Below are positions 15,501 through 30,500 of a DNA stretch of 64,000 nucleotides, in pieces. The stretch is from Aquila chrysaetos chrysaetos (taxonomy: Eukaryota > Chordata > Aves > Accipitriformes > Accipitridae). Under the pieces are notes generated by a model, which searched no databases, was not told the origin of the DNA, and worked only from the letters and a program-made list of their open reading frames with translations. Positions within the stretch are counted from its first letter, which is position 1; each line of letters starts with the position of its first letter. The stretch spans positions 17,446,743-17,510,742 of the forward strand of contig NC_044027.1 of the NCBI RefSeq assembly GCF_900496995.4, in the 5' to 3' direction. A program made the position numbers and the translations under genes.

Positions 15501-18500
15501 ACTTAATTAATTCTTGTATTGCAGAAGGAAATCATGTGCGAGCTTGGTGGTCCAAAAATAGCAAAGGCAGGAGATGGTAGAAATCTACCAGCGAATGTAT
15601 TTTTGGGTCATTTTATGAAGCCATACTTTAAGGATAAAACAACAGGAATTGTAAGTAAATATAACTAGATTACATACTGATATGTCTTTCAATGATAGAT
15701 TTAAATTGTAACTGTTAAAACTGTGTTACATTTCAACTGTGTAACTGTGAATGTCACTCCTCAGTTTGAAACCTTTTTTTTTTCCCCTCACTTGTTGCTT
15801 ACTTACCCTCTTTTGGAAATGTTTGTTCAACCCATGTCTGACTGTGATGTCTGAAAGTGAGTTCTGAGGAGTGGCATTCCAGCCATGGGGCACTTGAACA
15901 TTCTTGGTTTTAACTTAATTTTGATTGTTTGTCTTCATCTCCACAACGCAATTCCAGCCATGGGGCACTTGAACATTCTTGGTTTTAACTTAATTTTGAT
16001 TGTTTGTCTTCATCTCCACAACGCAATTCCAGCCATGGGGCACTCGAACATTCTTGGTTTTAACTTAATTTCGATTGTTTGTTTTCATCTCCACGGTGCA
16101 ATTCCATGCTATTGTTTAAAGTACTCGTTGAAATCTTATTGTCTTTGAAACGGAGTTTTCTGAGGCAAGTGTCATGACTTTTTTCATGTGTTTTTAAAGG
16201 GTCGCGAGCAAAATATCTTGACGTTTTGTTGTAGCTGTCAACTGTCACCATACATATATTAATATAATATTCAAACAATTTCTGGTAATTTTTCTATTAA
16301 ATCCTACCCAAGTTGGTAGTGCATCTGAAGTAGGTATAAACGTGCATAATACGTGTCCCCATGTTCAAAATGGTTCTTTAAGCAACTGTCAGCTAATGTG
16401 AGCAGGCCTGGCTCTGAGCTGAGAATGCGCTGTGTAACCGTGGACAAACTTATTTGCCTGAAGTATCTCTGTTTCTATTTGTTTTCTTACATCTTCTGAT
16501 GTATCTGTGAGCTAGTGCTAATAAAGGTAACTTAGCAGTTTGAATGTGACAATTTGCACAAGTTTGAGTTACCGGTCTTTTTTTAGCACTTCGTGCTAGA
16601 GTTCTAAGAAGAAAGGGCAATTTTTCTGTGTATCTGACTCTTCCAATGTATCTAACCCTTCTAATCTTCATTAGGGCCCGCCTTCCAATGAAGATGCCAA
16701 GGAAAAAGCAGCTCAGGGCATAAAATCCTTTGAACAACTGCTGTCAACAAAGTGTAAGTAACATGTGCTCTTCAGTGTTCTATAAGAGCTATAACAAATG
16801 TATATATTCATATTGTTAGTTTCCCCCCATTTGCAATTAAACATCAACATTTCTGGTATTTCATACTTGACTCTACAAAAAAAAGTAGTTAAGTAAACGG
16901 GATGGTCTGTAAATTGTTTCATCGAGTGATTAATGACTCGCTTCTTTCATTTGCATTTGTTTTGCTGCGTCTCATAACAATTCCTGTGAGCACTCCAAAA
17001 CTGAATGAGATCATGCAAAGGTAGTGCTCAGATGAGAGAAGCTCAAGGGACACTTAACAGCTCTAGATTAGTTACAAACACCTGGGTGATGATCTTTATT
17101 GAGATCTCTGTGGAACTAAAACTGAGCAAGAGGCTGCGACTTGCCCAGGTCAGACATGACATCAGTCATTTCGGTGGAGAATACAGTCAATTTACCTAGC
17201 CTCTGGTAGTCGCTTTGCCCAACAAAATTGTGTAGCTAATGAAGATGAACTGTTATGAAGACTAGGGGGGTACTTTAACAGTGATATTGAAAGCAGTGGG
17301 TCTCTCTTTTTCTTGGTAGTGGTTTTGCACCAGTGTCTGAATGCTCGATTACCTTGTTTTGTCTAGGGAAAACCAGAGAGAAGACATTATTGCAGAAATC
17401 AGTAGTAAGTGACCGCTTGCAGCGCCTGCTTCAGCCAAAGTTACTGAAGTAAGTACTGTGCAAAAGTCGTCTTTCTCCTGATGAGAACATTATATATGAA
17501 GGAAGGACAGGATATATGTGGAGATTCTACCTTCCTTCAGCGAGTTCTCGTGTTAACTGTTTGCAGTTCGGTAAGGTTACAAAACAGAGTAGAGATACTT
17601 TGACTGTCACCGTTGGGCCTGGGAGAGTGGCTCTGTGAATTACAGCAGTGATCCTCAAACTCCCCTGTCCTGTGGGCATCAGTGCAGAGGATGACAGTGT
17701 TGTAGGTAGCAGCATCTTTTGTTCTTTGTTGACACCTATATTATCTGTGTGTGCACGTTGTACCGAAGGGTCTTGGACTGCAGTGCTCTGACCATAAGCA
17801 AGAGGTTACAGCATTCGGGTTGGGTTGTAAACGCTTGATTGGGTATGTGGCAGGTGGAGAGGTTTTGTTTTGTATTGTGGCATTTTGTAGCCATCTATTT
17901 CTTCCCATTGACACAGTGGTATAACTTAAAATAGTCTACAGGGCTTGAAGCTGAAATTGTGATATGTAGCAAGTCATAATGGTGTGTCCAGCAAGAGATT
18001 TCTGTGCCTGGAGCTGGTATGGTCTTTGTTGCTGTTGCAGCAACCATCAGTTCTCTCTGTAAATACCAAAGTGATTAATCTGAGACCTGTTCTGGGTCAA
18101 TGATTTGCATTCAGGGGGGCAAAAATAGGACAATGAGTGTGTCATGTGGGAAAACCTAGAAGAACAACAGTTTTGTGTACTGTGGAAATAAACTTGAAGG
18201 AAAGAATGATACTGTCAGGGAAACCATCTTTGCCATATGTCTTCTGATGCCGTTGACCTCATTCACATCTAGTCATAGTAAGTAATGATAAAAATTTTTT
18301 TGAACAGGATGAGTTATTGGAATCAGAAACTGGAGAAAGTCAAGACTGAAATGGAGAAACAGATCTTGGAAAAGCAAATCAAAGAAGTGGAGCGAGAAAT
18401 AGAGGCAATTAAGTGAGAAGTCTTCTTTTTATGTTCTTGGTGAAAATGAAAGTCTATTCTTGGAGTTTACCTCTTCTTGGAAGTTCCCTCCTTCCTCGAG

Positions 18501-21500
18501 CACTTATAGATGTGACATTTGGAAAAATCTTTATTTGTGTTGGCTTGCAAAAAATTAAGTGCTGTTCAAACTCTGCAGAGCTCTCATCTCCACAGTTCTT
18601 TACTAAGAATTGTGTTTCGGGTCTTCATGCACAAATGTAGTATCTATACCCAATATAGAGGTGCTGTTTTAAATAGTTCTTGATTTAGCAACAAAAAAAC
18701 AGAGCGGTCTGAAATTTTTAGTGGTTTTGAGCTTTTGCTCGTTAAGGTGTCTAGAGCAATGTATTTTGATAGTGCATTAATGGTTTCTCCTGCTAAACCA
18801 ACATCATCTTGTAGGGAACTCTTTTTCAAGGAGAAACATTGGTTTGGGCAAAGTTACTATGTTAAAGAGCCTGATGCTTTTAGGTAGTAAGTGTTCAGTT
18901 CTTGTGGAAGTCAGTAACAGGTGGGAGGAACAAGATGAAGGAAGACCAGGAAGACAAAGTGACTGTGTAATTAACCATTTAATGGGGTTCTTTCTCTTTG
19001 TACCATCTGCTTTAGCCAACTCCCAGAAAGTGACTTGTTGGGAAACAGATTCGATGAGCATGACTGGGAGAAAATTTCAAACATCCATGTAAGTTGGGAG
19101 ATCAGCTGTTTTATTACTTCAGATATCTGTGTCCCTTCTCTTGAGAATTACCTGACCTGGTCTAGTTTGCATCCACTGTTCCCATTGTGAATTTCTTGAA
19201 GTTAACTGTGATCGCAACTTGGCAAGCACAGAAGTACTGAAAATTTGATGTTATTGGTTAAATTTGATTATTTAATTCTGGAAGACTTAGCACTAAGACA
19301 TACCTGGAAAGCAAAATATGTTCCTTGTATCAGTGTTCCTGTCTGTCCAGGTGTTCAGTCCCAGCTACAAGACAAAAAAGATTTTTGATGTTTCTTTTAG
19401 TTTGATGGACAACGTAGCTCAGAAGAACTGAGGAAGTTTTGGCAAAATTGGGAGCATCCAAGCATCAACAAAAAGGAATGGACTGAGGAGGAAATAGAGA
19501 GGCTAAAGAAGATAGCTGCTAAACATGGTTATCTGGACTGGCAGACTATAGCCCAGGAGTTGGGGGTAAGGTCTTCTGAGCTCAGAAACAAGAGGTGAAA
19601 AGTCAGTTAATTCTGACTTAACTGTGCCTCATGTCACTTTTTGGAAAATGACATTAATGTTAATTCATTGTTAATTAATGCTTTTCTGAGAAGTGTTCAA
19701 GAACAGTACCAAAAAAGTTTGGTACTTTAGCCTTGCCCTCTTGCTTTTTATACTCATAAATATCCAGTTTTCTGAATAGCTCTGTTTTCACTGTATTAAG
19801 ACAAACAGGACACCTTTCCAGTGCTTGCAGAAGTATCAAGTCTATAACAAAGATTTGAAAAGGAAAGAATGGACCAAAGCTGAAGATCAGATGCTTTTAG
19901 AGCTTGTTCAGGAGATGAGAGTAGGAAGTCATATCCCATACAAGAAAAGTAAGTGACCTACAAGTCAAAATGTCTTCCATTCACCCATAATGGTTATTTT
20001 TTTTCATTTTCCCAGGCTTATGTCTGTTAATGTGTCTGCGCACTAGAGCACCCAGCCTGCTCCAATTCAAGGCATTAATGAAGTTTTATTTCCTATGAAT
20101 GTTTTCATTTCCAGGATAGTCACAGTTCTATGTTTTCACCTTACCTTTCTAGCCTGTGATCTAGAAAGGGCACAACAGTGCTGTGGCTCATCTGAAACAA
20201 CAGATGTACCTGTTTCTAAAAATGCCTTGTTGGTGAGCTGAATGAAAGAGGATGGTTGTTTTCCCTCTCTTTCTCTTTGGTGGGAGCAGTAATATATGTC
20301 TTTCCTGTAACTACCTGGAAGTTTCATTGTATCAGCAAGAGCTTAGTAGCTCTTGGAACCTTTATCCATCTTTGAAATTTGGTTGAAACTGGCTGAGAGT
20401 TATTAATAAGTACTGATGGTTGTGTGAGCTTTGTTTCTTATAAAAACATCATCAGGGTTCTTCCCTAGAAAGCCAGTATTCATTCATGGCCAGCTGTTTT
20501 GGCAGTTCTCAGTGCTGTGACCACTTTTCTAGGGCTGCCTTTTCTAGGGCATCAGTACTGCTGTCTCTATTCCTCAGAGGTGTGGGAGGCAGTATGAGAA
20601 TAGTAACCACGTATCTGGGGTCCTAAATCCAAGCCTGTGCGTATAACACCTGGTGTGTTGAACCTGTCGGATGTGTATTGGAGCTGAAACCTTTGCTAGT
20701 TCTCTGTTGTTGCAAGATGGATTGTTGGGTCATTAAGTGTCTCGTATGGATAATGCCATTACAAATAGTAACATTTTGTGTATGGATGCTCTTTTTCAAT
20801 TTTTGTTGTGTACCATTGTTTAAGTATTTAAGCTGAGATTTAAATGCTGCTTACAGTGATCCACAGTTTGGAAATATCTCAGTTACAATGTAAGTAAAGG
20901 AAGAAACGCTGTTTGCAACTGACTTTAAAATACACCTTTGCATTTCTAGTTGCTTATTACATGGAAGGAAGAGATTCTGCTCAGCTGATTTACCGATGGA
21001 CAAAGAGCGTGGACCCCAGTTTGAAGAAAGGACCCTGGACACCAGAGGAAGATGCTGTAAGCTCTGTTCTCTGATGCCTAGAATTGCAGGGTGCAAGAAG
21101 TGGGAAGGTTAGACTGTTGAGATACTGCATGGCTATATACATCTGAGCTGTAACAGTGGCACAAAGGAATGTAAAACGGACCAAGGTGGGCAGTTTACAA
21201 GTCAAGAGGGCTGAGAAGCTCCTAAATGCTTTTGCTCGGGGATTTACAACACAGTGGAAACAAATACGTCTGCTTCTGTCTCAGGCCTGTTAAGATTATT
21301 ACTGATGAGGATTTCAACTCTTGCTTTGTCTGATTAACATAGATGCTGTTGGCTGCAGTTAAGAAGTATGGAGAGCGTGACTGGTATAAAATTCGGACAG
21401 AAGTGCCAGGGAGGAGCGATGCTCAGTGCAGAGATCGGTAAGTATGCTGAATGTAGCAACTGTGCTTTCCAGTTTATTACACAGAGCCAAGATGCAACTT

Positions 21501-24500
21501 ATTTTACAAATATGTTTGATTTGCTTAAACCAGTGTCAACTTAAGGACTGTTTTGTAAAAAGTGGTTATGGTCTAAATATAGTCGCTAACGTTATCTCGG
21601 CATAACCCTGCATTTGTAGTTAAAGAAGTCAAAAAGTTGAAATTGAGTTTAACAGAGAGAACAGCCCATTGTTGCCTGTGGCGTGCTGCTCCCTCATTAT
21701 ACTTGTCTGTGGGGTAGCAGAACTTGGGAGGGATGTTGTTCAAAATAAAGCAAAGGGGTCATTAAACGTGAATGAGTGCATGTTGGGAGGGAAGGTTGTC
21801 ATCCATTTATTGTCTGTGCATCTGTGAAAATAATCTAGTCGGTCACTTCCTGTAACTGAACACCAACAATAAGGTGCTGAGCAATTTTCAGCCTCGGACT
21901 CAACTTCAGGAGATGCAGAGTACAGCATGTCCTAATTTCAGTGACCTGTTTTACAGCCCCTTGTTGTAATTCTTAATCATGTGGCCTGATATTTTTGAGA
22001 GCAAAGAGATTGTAGCTGTGCTGTATTAAGGGAGTAGGGATGGGACCCTTTACAAACAGAAAAGATTGATAAGGAATGCTGGGTTTGTTCAGCCTCAAGA
22101 ATATGTGGTGATGATCAGAACTGTACAAGCAGAATTGAATGTTCCTTACTTTAATGTTTTCATTTTGAAGGTACTTAAAAGCATTGCACTGTGATGTAAA
22201 GAAAGGCAAGTGGAGTTTAAAGGAAGAGGAGCAGCTAATTGAACTGGTTCAAAAGCATGGCCTGGGTAAGTGTTTCTGTGGCTTAATCTTTAGAAACTTA
22301 GAGAAGTAAATATTACTAAGGAATTTATCATTTAAGTTTTCTCCTCTTTTAGTTTAAGCTCCAGAGCTGATACTAGCAGGCTCTGCTTTGTACTGATGAT
22401 TGCAACGTTCCTTATATGGTGTGGTCTGTTCCTGGAAATTCAGTTATTGAGGGATTGCGTAGTAAAGAGTTCTGTAGCTGTGTTAGCAAGGTGTCAGAGC
22501 TGTGACAGTTTAGAGGGGTGAGTTCCCCTCTAAACAGCCTGTGAAAGAGTTATCTTATTTTCTCTAAGAAAAGTTTCCTTAACAAATAGAAGCTTTTCAG
22601 CATTCGGTTTAAGCTTTCTTCTAAGTGCTCTCTTACTGTTGCAAGGGAGTATGTAGTTCTGCTAGGGTTTTCATCACTGATTCATTTGTTGTAGTTTCTA
22701 ACTTGAGCTGAGTGTATAGTAGTGCAAAGTCTGATCAAAGAACACTAATGAGTATTAAGGTTTTGAGATCCATTCATATAGTTACTCTGTCTCATACAAG
22801 GAAACGTATAATATGTGTATAACATTCTGCATTGAAAAGGCCTGTCACTCAGTTTGTTGCATTAATAGGTATGCTCTACTCTGCATGCTTTTTAGGTCAC
22901 TGGAGTAAAATAGCTTCTGAATTGCCACATCGAACTGGCTCCCAATGTCTAAGCAAGTGGAAACTCATGATTGGGTCCAAGGTATTGTACAAAATTCTGC
23001 TATGTCACTGTCCCATCTCTTTAATTAAGATTCTCTAAACTAAAAGCAAAAACCTGTGAAATCAATACAAAAATTAACATTGATGTCACCAAATCAAGAT
23101 TTTGTCATGGATGTTCATGGTCTAATTTTTCATGTGTTAAAGCAACCTTTGTTCTGAAGGGCTGAACTTAATTTGCTATATATTCGTATATTACCCAGAA
23201 TTATCTTTATTACCTTGAAGTCCCTGTAGGGATTGGATATACCTAGTTTTTCATGTACATACCTCGTGAGTTGCCAGTTTTGGTACCAGGCACTCCAGAC
23301 ATTCTGGCTGCTTAAGACCGTGTTAAAGGTACAGTCTTGTTTCCATTGGCAAAGCACCTGCCCTAGGGAAGGGTTCATGGAAACCTGAATGTGTCAAGGT
23401 GGGGCAACTGTACTTAGTTTGTACTTCTTTGTGGACCAGTTCTTAACACAAGCCCCTATCTGTAGCTTTTTCTTTGCGTACAGGAATCTAAACGAGTAAA
23501 AAATCTGGGTCCAAAGACAATTGTCAGTTGTACTGGATTTAGTTAATCTTAGCAGAAGTAAAGCAGAACTATCCATTCAGAAGCCAGACTTTACTGATAC
23601 GACATTGCCCCATGAAACTTTTTAACTTAGTGGTTTGAGAGATTTGCAAGTCAAGGGTGAGCACTGGCTAAAATTTGTCTGTGCTTTTTTTGACTGAGAA
23701 GAAAAGATCTAGGCCAACAAAACGCCGGCATGTGCAAGAGAGTTCCAGCTCTTCAGAGAGTAGCAGTGAAGACATAGAACTGGACTTAGCAGACAGTTCA
23801 GAGGAGGAGACAACAAGCAAGGAGGAGTGTGCATTTCCCAGCATTGATTTGTGGATACCAACACGGACGAATACACAGGAGTCAAACAAAGGAAGATACC
23901 AAACTCCATCCCTTTTCTGTCCTGTGAGTGCTGATGCAAAGACCGGTAGCAGTGAAGTTCCAAGTGCAACGTGTGATGGAGCCGAGGACAGAGTTGCTGA
24001 TAAATCGTCAGAGTTGAACACCCTCCTAAGGGGCATTGCACGTCCACATTCAACGGACATCATTGTGAAGAATCCAGCAGAAGTAATGAACAAGGTGAAT
24101 CCTGGGATTCTCAGTCTGTTCTTGATGGGATTGGTGCTTAGATCAGAAGTGACTGGGAAGTGCAGTTGCTGTAGTAAAGAGAGTATGTGATGAGTAGATG
24201 GCAAAATCTTTTTTGCGCCTCTGTTGGCTGCTTTCTCACTATGCCATTGGGGGGTGCTGTTGGAAACTGAGCTGTGGGATTAAACAGAAATTTCTAGCAC
24301 TGCCTCCCCATGCATTACCTGGAAAATAGCTGTGTTCCTTCCTACATGTAGTTTCACAGAAACAAAACTTTTTTTAGATCTCATAAAGCAGAATTGTCCA
24401 GTGAATTGTGGTGTCTCTCTACCCTGGTGACTAGGGCATATTGGCTTAGAATTTGGAAGAATTAAGTTACTTATACATCTGTATCTGATTCTGAGCTGGA

Positions 24501-27500
24501 TTTTCACCCCAGATAAGGTACTGAAACAGTACAAACCCTCCTAGCACGTTTTTGCAGAAAGATACTCCTTAGCAAAACATTAAATATCTAAATTGCTATT
24601 TAAGTTCACGTAAGCAAAATTGTTCTGACTTTTGTGTTAAGAATTGCACGTGTGCCCTAAACTGCGGGGCCGATTGCACCAATGACAAGTTTGTTGGTTA
24701 CAGAAGAGGTGTGTTCATGGGGGTTATGGTATGCAAGGGTTGTAAGTGCTTATCTGGCATAATCAGTCTTAAATTTTGATTACACATACAGCATTATTTT
24801 ACTAGCAGAAGTTTAGAGGAGAGTCAGTGGCATTTCCAAACCTCTTCCTGTACATTCCTTTGTACTGTTAAGCCAAAAAATATAAAGAGAATCATCCAAT
24901 AAATTCTGACCCTCAGCGTGGGTTTTTGTAGCTACCTCACACAAAAGCTTTTACAAAGTAGATATTTGGTATTGTGACAATGTACAAGGTCTAAAAGATA
25001 AGGTAAATGTCTGCACTTAGGGGCTGATTTCATTTAATAAGATACTTTTAACAGCAGGAATATTGAAAACTTTTGTACCTTCTGTGTATAGTCAGTGCAA
25101 GTAATTTTCTGAGAGATACTTTCCCTTTCATATTTTCTTGTATGCTTTCGTATTAAGGCTTCCAGATCTGGAAAGCAAGTGCTACGGGTTACCCTGGAGA
25201 ATGTGAGAAGAGTATTAAGAAATAACACATGCTTTCAGAGGAAACTTGTAAGTGCCTCTTCTGTCTTGTCTGCTCTTGTGATGTGAGCACTGCCAGGCTG
25301 TATTTAGTGGGAAATGTCTTTTGATAGAATCACATACCTTCTTGCACTGTAGTCACAAGAGGAAAGGCTCATAATTTTTTTTTTTCATAACTGCCCCATG
25401 AATAGTTTGTCCTGGGACTAATTTTGGTAGAACCTTCCTAATTGGAACTCTATGTATTTGTTCATGCACAGCAATCAAAGATACTAAAACCTTCTGCCGC
25501 TGTTTTAACAAAAACATCTGGAGTTAGTACATCTGTTGGGCAGAAGCTTCAGGGGCTGCAGAACATCACGGAGAAAAGTTACCGTCAAGAGAGAGAGCGT
25601 TTGAGAAGAATCAACCTTGACAGAAAGCTTCTAATGGCAGTAACGCCCTGGGTGGGCAATGTGCTACTGCCTTGCACCTTGCAAACTGGGAGGATGGCTT
25701 TTTATCAGACAAAAGGTAGTGGTGACCCATCAGGGGTAGTACTCTCCTACTTTTTGTCCGTACTTTCTGACCTTTTGTAAGTGAACACCCAGCTGATTTT
25801 GATGTTGGACTTTTTTCTAGCTGATTCTATTCAAGAGAAGATTAAGTCGGTCAGTCTTGTGAGCACTCCCCTGTTCACGCTTTTCATTCAGGTAGGTTTA
25901 CTGTCTTAATAGCATTATCCACTTTCAGACAGTGGTAATCTTTATTTCTGTATTTGGTGCTTAAATAAACAGTTTGTCTTTGTTTCTTAAATCATCTAAT
26001 TGCTGGATTAATCTGACCTCATGGCTTGCATATGATGTTTCTTAAATAAATCCTGCATCCAAAATCTAATACTGTCAGGACTTTTTCTGTAAGTGTAAAA
26101 ATGTCACCAGAATCTTACATGTGAAGCCTCTCCAATTCAGTCAGTGGCCCTACCAGAACATTTTTGTTCTCAATCAAATTTTAATTAAATTCTCATCTTG
26201 CAGCTCTTTCAGATTGATACCAATGGCTGTATGAAGATTATACGTGAGAGAAGGCTAAGGCAGTCAGAGCTTCTTAGAGCTAATGCAAGAAGGCCTCAGC
26301 AGGTATTGCACATGGTCTGTTTCTAAGCTTTTCCCACTGAAGTCTTGACTAAAGTAGAGATTTTTCATTGCGTGTGGCCAGTGGTGCTGTTTGTGTGTGT
26401 GTGCGCGTTACCAATTTGTTTTGGTTCAGAAGCATAATAAAATATATAGGATGTTGGCAGGTATGGGTTTGATTGACATCTGTGCTGTTTTAATGATCTT
26501 TAGATATCTCAGAAGTATAATTTAATATAATTTTTTTGGCAGGCTTCCCAAAATATGGAGACTTCTTCAGGTACCTACCAGAACATTTATTTTTATGATG
26601 TACAAGAACTTTCACTTAATTCATCACCGTTACATTAATGACCCATTTAACTGAAGGAGAACTTTTGGAACAAAACTACATTGTCATGCTCATTTTTGCT
26701 AGCTCTTGGATCTTTCAGTTATTGGCTAAATATGTTACCCTTTGGTAAGGACTGGAAAAAATACTGAAGGGCTGGGGGACCAGTGGCACTGGGCCACCAG
26801 TTCTGTAGACTATTGCTGTTACGCTTTTCTCCAGCAAGGTGCTGGCTGTAGGCTGTAGTGAACATGCTGGCACCAACTAAAACCCGTTTGTTGTTGTCAT
26901 CCTGGCTGATGCAAAGTGCCTGTGTACAATTCCTCGTGTGCAGTGTTAAGGTGCATTCCTAGCCCATCTGTGATTTCTGGGGAAAATTACATCGTTACTG
27001 AACAAGTGGTAAGCTTGCTGCATCAGAGTTCTCTGGCAGATGTCAGGACGGGGCTTGATTAAATCAAGACTATGGTGTTGTAGGAACTCTCACAAACAGG
27101 AATTTTGCTACTTCCAGTGCAGGGTGCTTGATGCTTAATAGCTAAGGAATGGCTTTTGAAAATACTGTTCAATCTTTCTAATTTTTTTTTTTTTTTTTTT
27201 TACTTTATTTCCCCTCCTCTATAGGCAATTCATCACAATCTTGTACTCAGAGGAACTCCCGAAGGGGCACACCAAGGAATGCTGTCAAGAGACCTGTTGC
27301 CTTAAAAGCAAGGGACACTTCTGCTGCTGTCTTTGAGAGCAGTGCTCCTGCCATACAGGGAGGTCTTCCAGCCCAAGTGCAAAGGCAGAAGCCTAAAACT
27401 GTCTCAGAATTACTGAGAGAGAAGCGGCTAAGAGAATCGCGGGCTAAGAAAGCTATGCAGAGGACAGTATTTGTTACCCCACAGATGGTGGTTTCAGGGC

Positions 27501-30500
27501 CTCTGATTATCCAGCATACACCACAGCAAATCATTCCTTCTGCACAAGCAGGGAGCAAACCTGCAGCAGTTAGTTGTACAAATAGCCAAGCACAGTGTGC
27601 ACCAGCTCCATTGCCAGCATTTAGTTCTGTCCCAGGTTCAACTTCTACCGCTATTGTGCTTGAAAACCATTCTTCATCAGTGCCAGGAACTGGGGAAAGC
27701 CCCGTTTCCTCACAGGGGACGGAACTACAATCCAATAAGGAACTAAAAGAGCAAGCTTTGGAAAGTAGCCTTGAAGGAGGGGTTTTTCCAGGCATGAATC
27801 CAGCTGCAGCAGAGAAAGCCCCAAATCAGGGAGGGTGCAATGGTCAGGTCCTAGCTGGTAGCTCAGCTTCAGTAGTGTTGCAAAACCAAGCTTTTGTGCC
27901 ACATCAGATTACAGTGGTGCCTGTTGGCATTGAGTCTGGCACCAACAAATTGTCTCTTTCCGCACCAGTTACCTGTGAGCTAAATAGTAATGGGCCACAA
28001 CAGAGGCCAGTCAATCTATTGCCTGCTCTTGTAACTCCACAAACTGGTTCGCATTTGATTCCCAACAGCATACTGCCTTTCACATGGGTCGTAACGCCAC
28101 AGGCTTTGCTCCCCACTGCTGTACAAACTGTGGTGGGTGTTCCCCAAGGACTGCCAGCTGCTGCTGTGAGAAGTCAATGTCAGACAACTGTGACTTCCAA
28201 TGGCAATGTCTCTACCTTAGGAGTGCCTCCTGTACCAGCTGGAGCAAATACGCCTCACCCCAGCAGTGCAGAGACAAAAGCACCAAGTGCCCAGTTAGCA
28301 GAAGGAGTACCTTTGGGAAAGACAGCTAACCATTCCACAATTCTTTTACCTATGACCTCAGCGAGTCCTGGATGCACCACATCCAGCGTTTCTTCTGCAG
28401 CACCTGCATGTTCAGATGGCTTCTCCAAGGCTTCTGACTCCTCTGCAGCTCAGACTGTTCTTCCACCTGATGCACCAACCCTGCATGCTGTGCTGCTGCC
28501 CCAAACACAGCTACCTGCAAGCACTCAAGGGTCTGATTCCCAATGCGTGTCGAGACTCAGTAGCTTGGGAAAGAGCCATGACTCTATTACAACAAATGGA
28601 TCATCTTCCAATCCAAGCATCATCACAAAAGGGATTGTGCTACAGCCAGGAGATCCAGTTCCCCATAACAATGTCCCAAGGAACTCTGACTGCTTTGCTG
28701 CACAAGCATCGAAAAGTAGACCTATTGCCTCCAAACCTCCGACTATGCAGCCCGCTGACAGTCCACCCCAGCCAACCACTTCCAGTGCAGAAAAGAATCT
28801 ACTTGACTTTAGCCTGATTTCCCTTGAAGATGAGGGGCTAGTGAAGGAGTGGCTGAATGGGAAACAAGGTGTCCAGGTACCATCACTGCAAACCAGGTTG
28901 CCTTATTTGCCACCTTTTCTGTGCAACATGAAAACCCTGTCAAAGCTACTTCTGCAGAAAGCAGCTCTAGAAGAGCAAGCGGCATGTCTTCTGCCTTCTG
29001 ATGCCGGTCAGGATGAGGGCACTGGGGTTGATTTGCATGCTATCAAAGAACTGGTGCAGCAGAAACTTGGCGATAACCCTGCTTACCTCCTACTGAAAGC
29101 CAGATTCCTAGCAGCCTTTACACTCCCGGCTGTACTAGCAACTCTGCCTCCTCCAAAAGTGACAACAACTCTGTCAGCCAGCAGGAAGCAATATGAAGAG
29201 AGTGACGAAGAGGAGTGGCAGAGTGAGAAGGAAGTGTCTGAGGAAGAGAGTTGTGAGAATGAATTAACAGGTGTACGGTTGGATTGGACAGTTGGTGATA
29301 AGCCTGGAGATAAAGATGCTGATTTACTAAATCAGGTAAAACAGAGGTGCCAGGGACTAAAAGCAGAAAGTTACTGCCAGCTAAATATTGCACTGGAGTC
29401 CAGGGTGAAACCCCCACTGTTCTTAAGTGTAGCAGAAATTTGGTCCTTTTGAATAAGCATAGTTTTGCAGCTGATAAAAGGAAAAGCTCTCTAGCTCAGC
29501 TGGGAGCCCTTAGTCTTCACAAGAGTAAAAGTCCCATGTTTTGTGTAGCACGTTAAACTTGATGTGATAGTTCCCAGAAGTGGGTATCAAAGCTCCTTTC
29601 CTCTTGCAGTTTATAATCTGCTGCACTGACTCCTGTATTTTTGAAATCAGGCCCTTGTTCTTCATTGTATGTATCCTTTAAACCCCAGTAATATCAGGGG
29701 GATTGTGTATGTTTGCTGCTATTGCTGTTTGAAGTCTTCGTCCTGAATTGTTTTATATGACTAGAGATTATTAGAGTATATGGATCAATGTAAGCCGTAA
29801 TGTCAACCTAAATCAGTCTCTGATTTTTGAGCTAAATCCATTACTGCCCAGCACTGTTTCTTACAGAACATGCCAGGAAGCTGTGTAGCTCAGACTTGCA
29901 TTTCAATTCATTGTGGCTCCAAAATAAACAAACAAAACACTAATGAAGATGAATAAACAAGGTAAATGGCTGTTTCTACAGAAAGATGGCAAAGCTGCCT
30001 AAAGATCAGAGCTTTCCCATAGTAAAAGCCAGCAGTTATCTATTCTGGCTCTGACTTTTGGGTCTGGGCCAAGTTCAGTGTAGTTTGAACTGCAAGCAGT
30101 TGGTCCAAAAGTCACCAGCAATTCTTCACTGCCTGCTAGCCTTACTGCCAACCTCTCTGTCCTGTGTCATCTTCCACCAGGCTCCCTCCCACTCCTTTTA
30201 TTAATGCTATAGCCAGGTTGTTTTCCTGGTGCTTTTCAGTGAAAAGTTTGTGGTAGGGGTATGTTTTATGAGAAATCAAAAGCTTGTGTTGACCTGTGTT
30301 GTCTGGGGCACTGTCTGGCTCCAGCAGTGAAAGCTAAAGCATCACTTGTGGCAGGCATGCAGCCTCTCTAATGAATGGTTGTGCCTGCAACCTTTGTAAC
30401 GAACAGTTGTGCCCAGACAGAAACTGCAGCAGGAACTGCTCCAGTTTGGTAGCAGTAGCAGAAGCGGGAAGAAATGCTAGTGTTGGCTGAAGGTTTTGCT

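Noticed and set aside
15885-16148. 87-codon repeat protein
   Set aside because: It is the translation of an intronic 75-bp tandem repeat whose length is a multiple of three.
27247-27795. Minus-strand open frame of 182 codons
   Set aside because: Antisense shadow of the large SNAPC4 exon 21.
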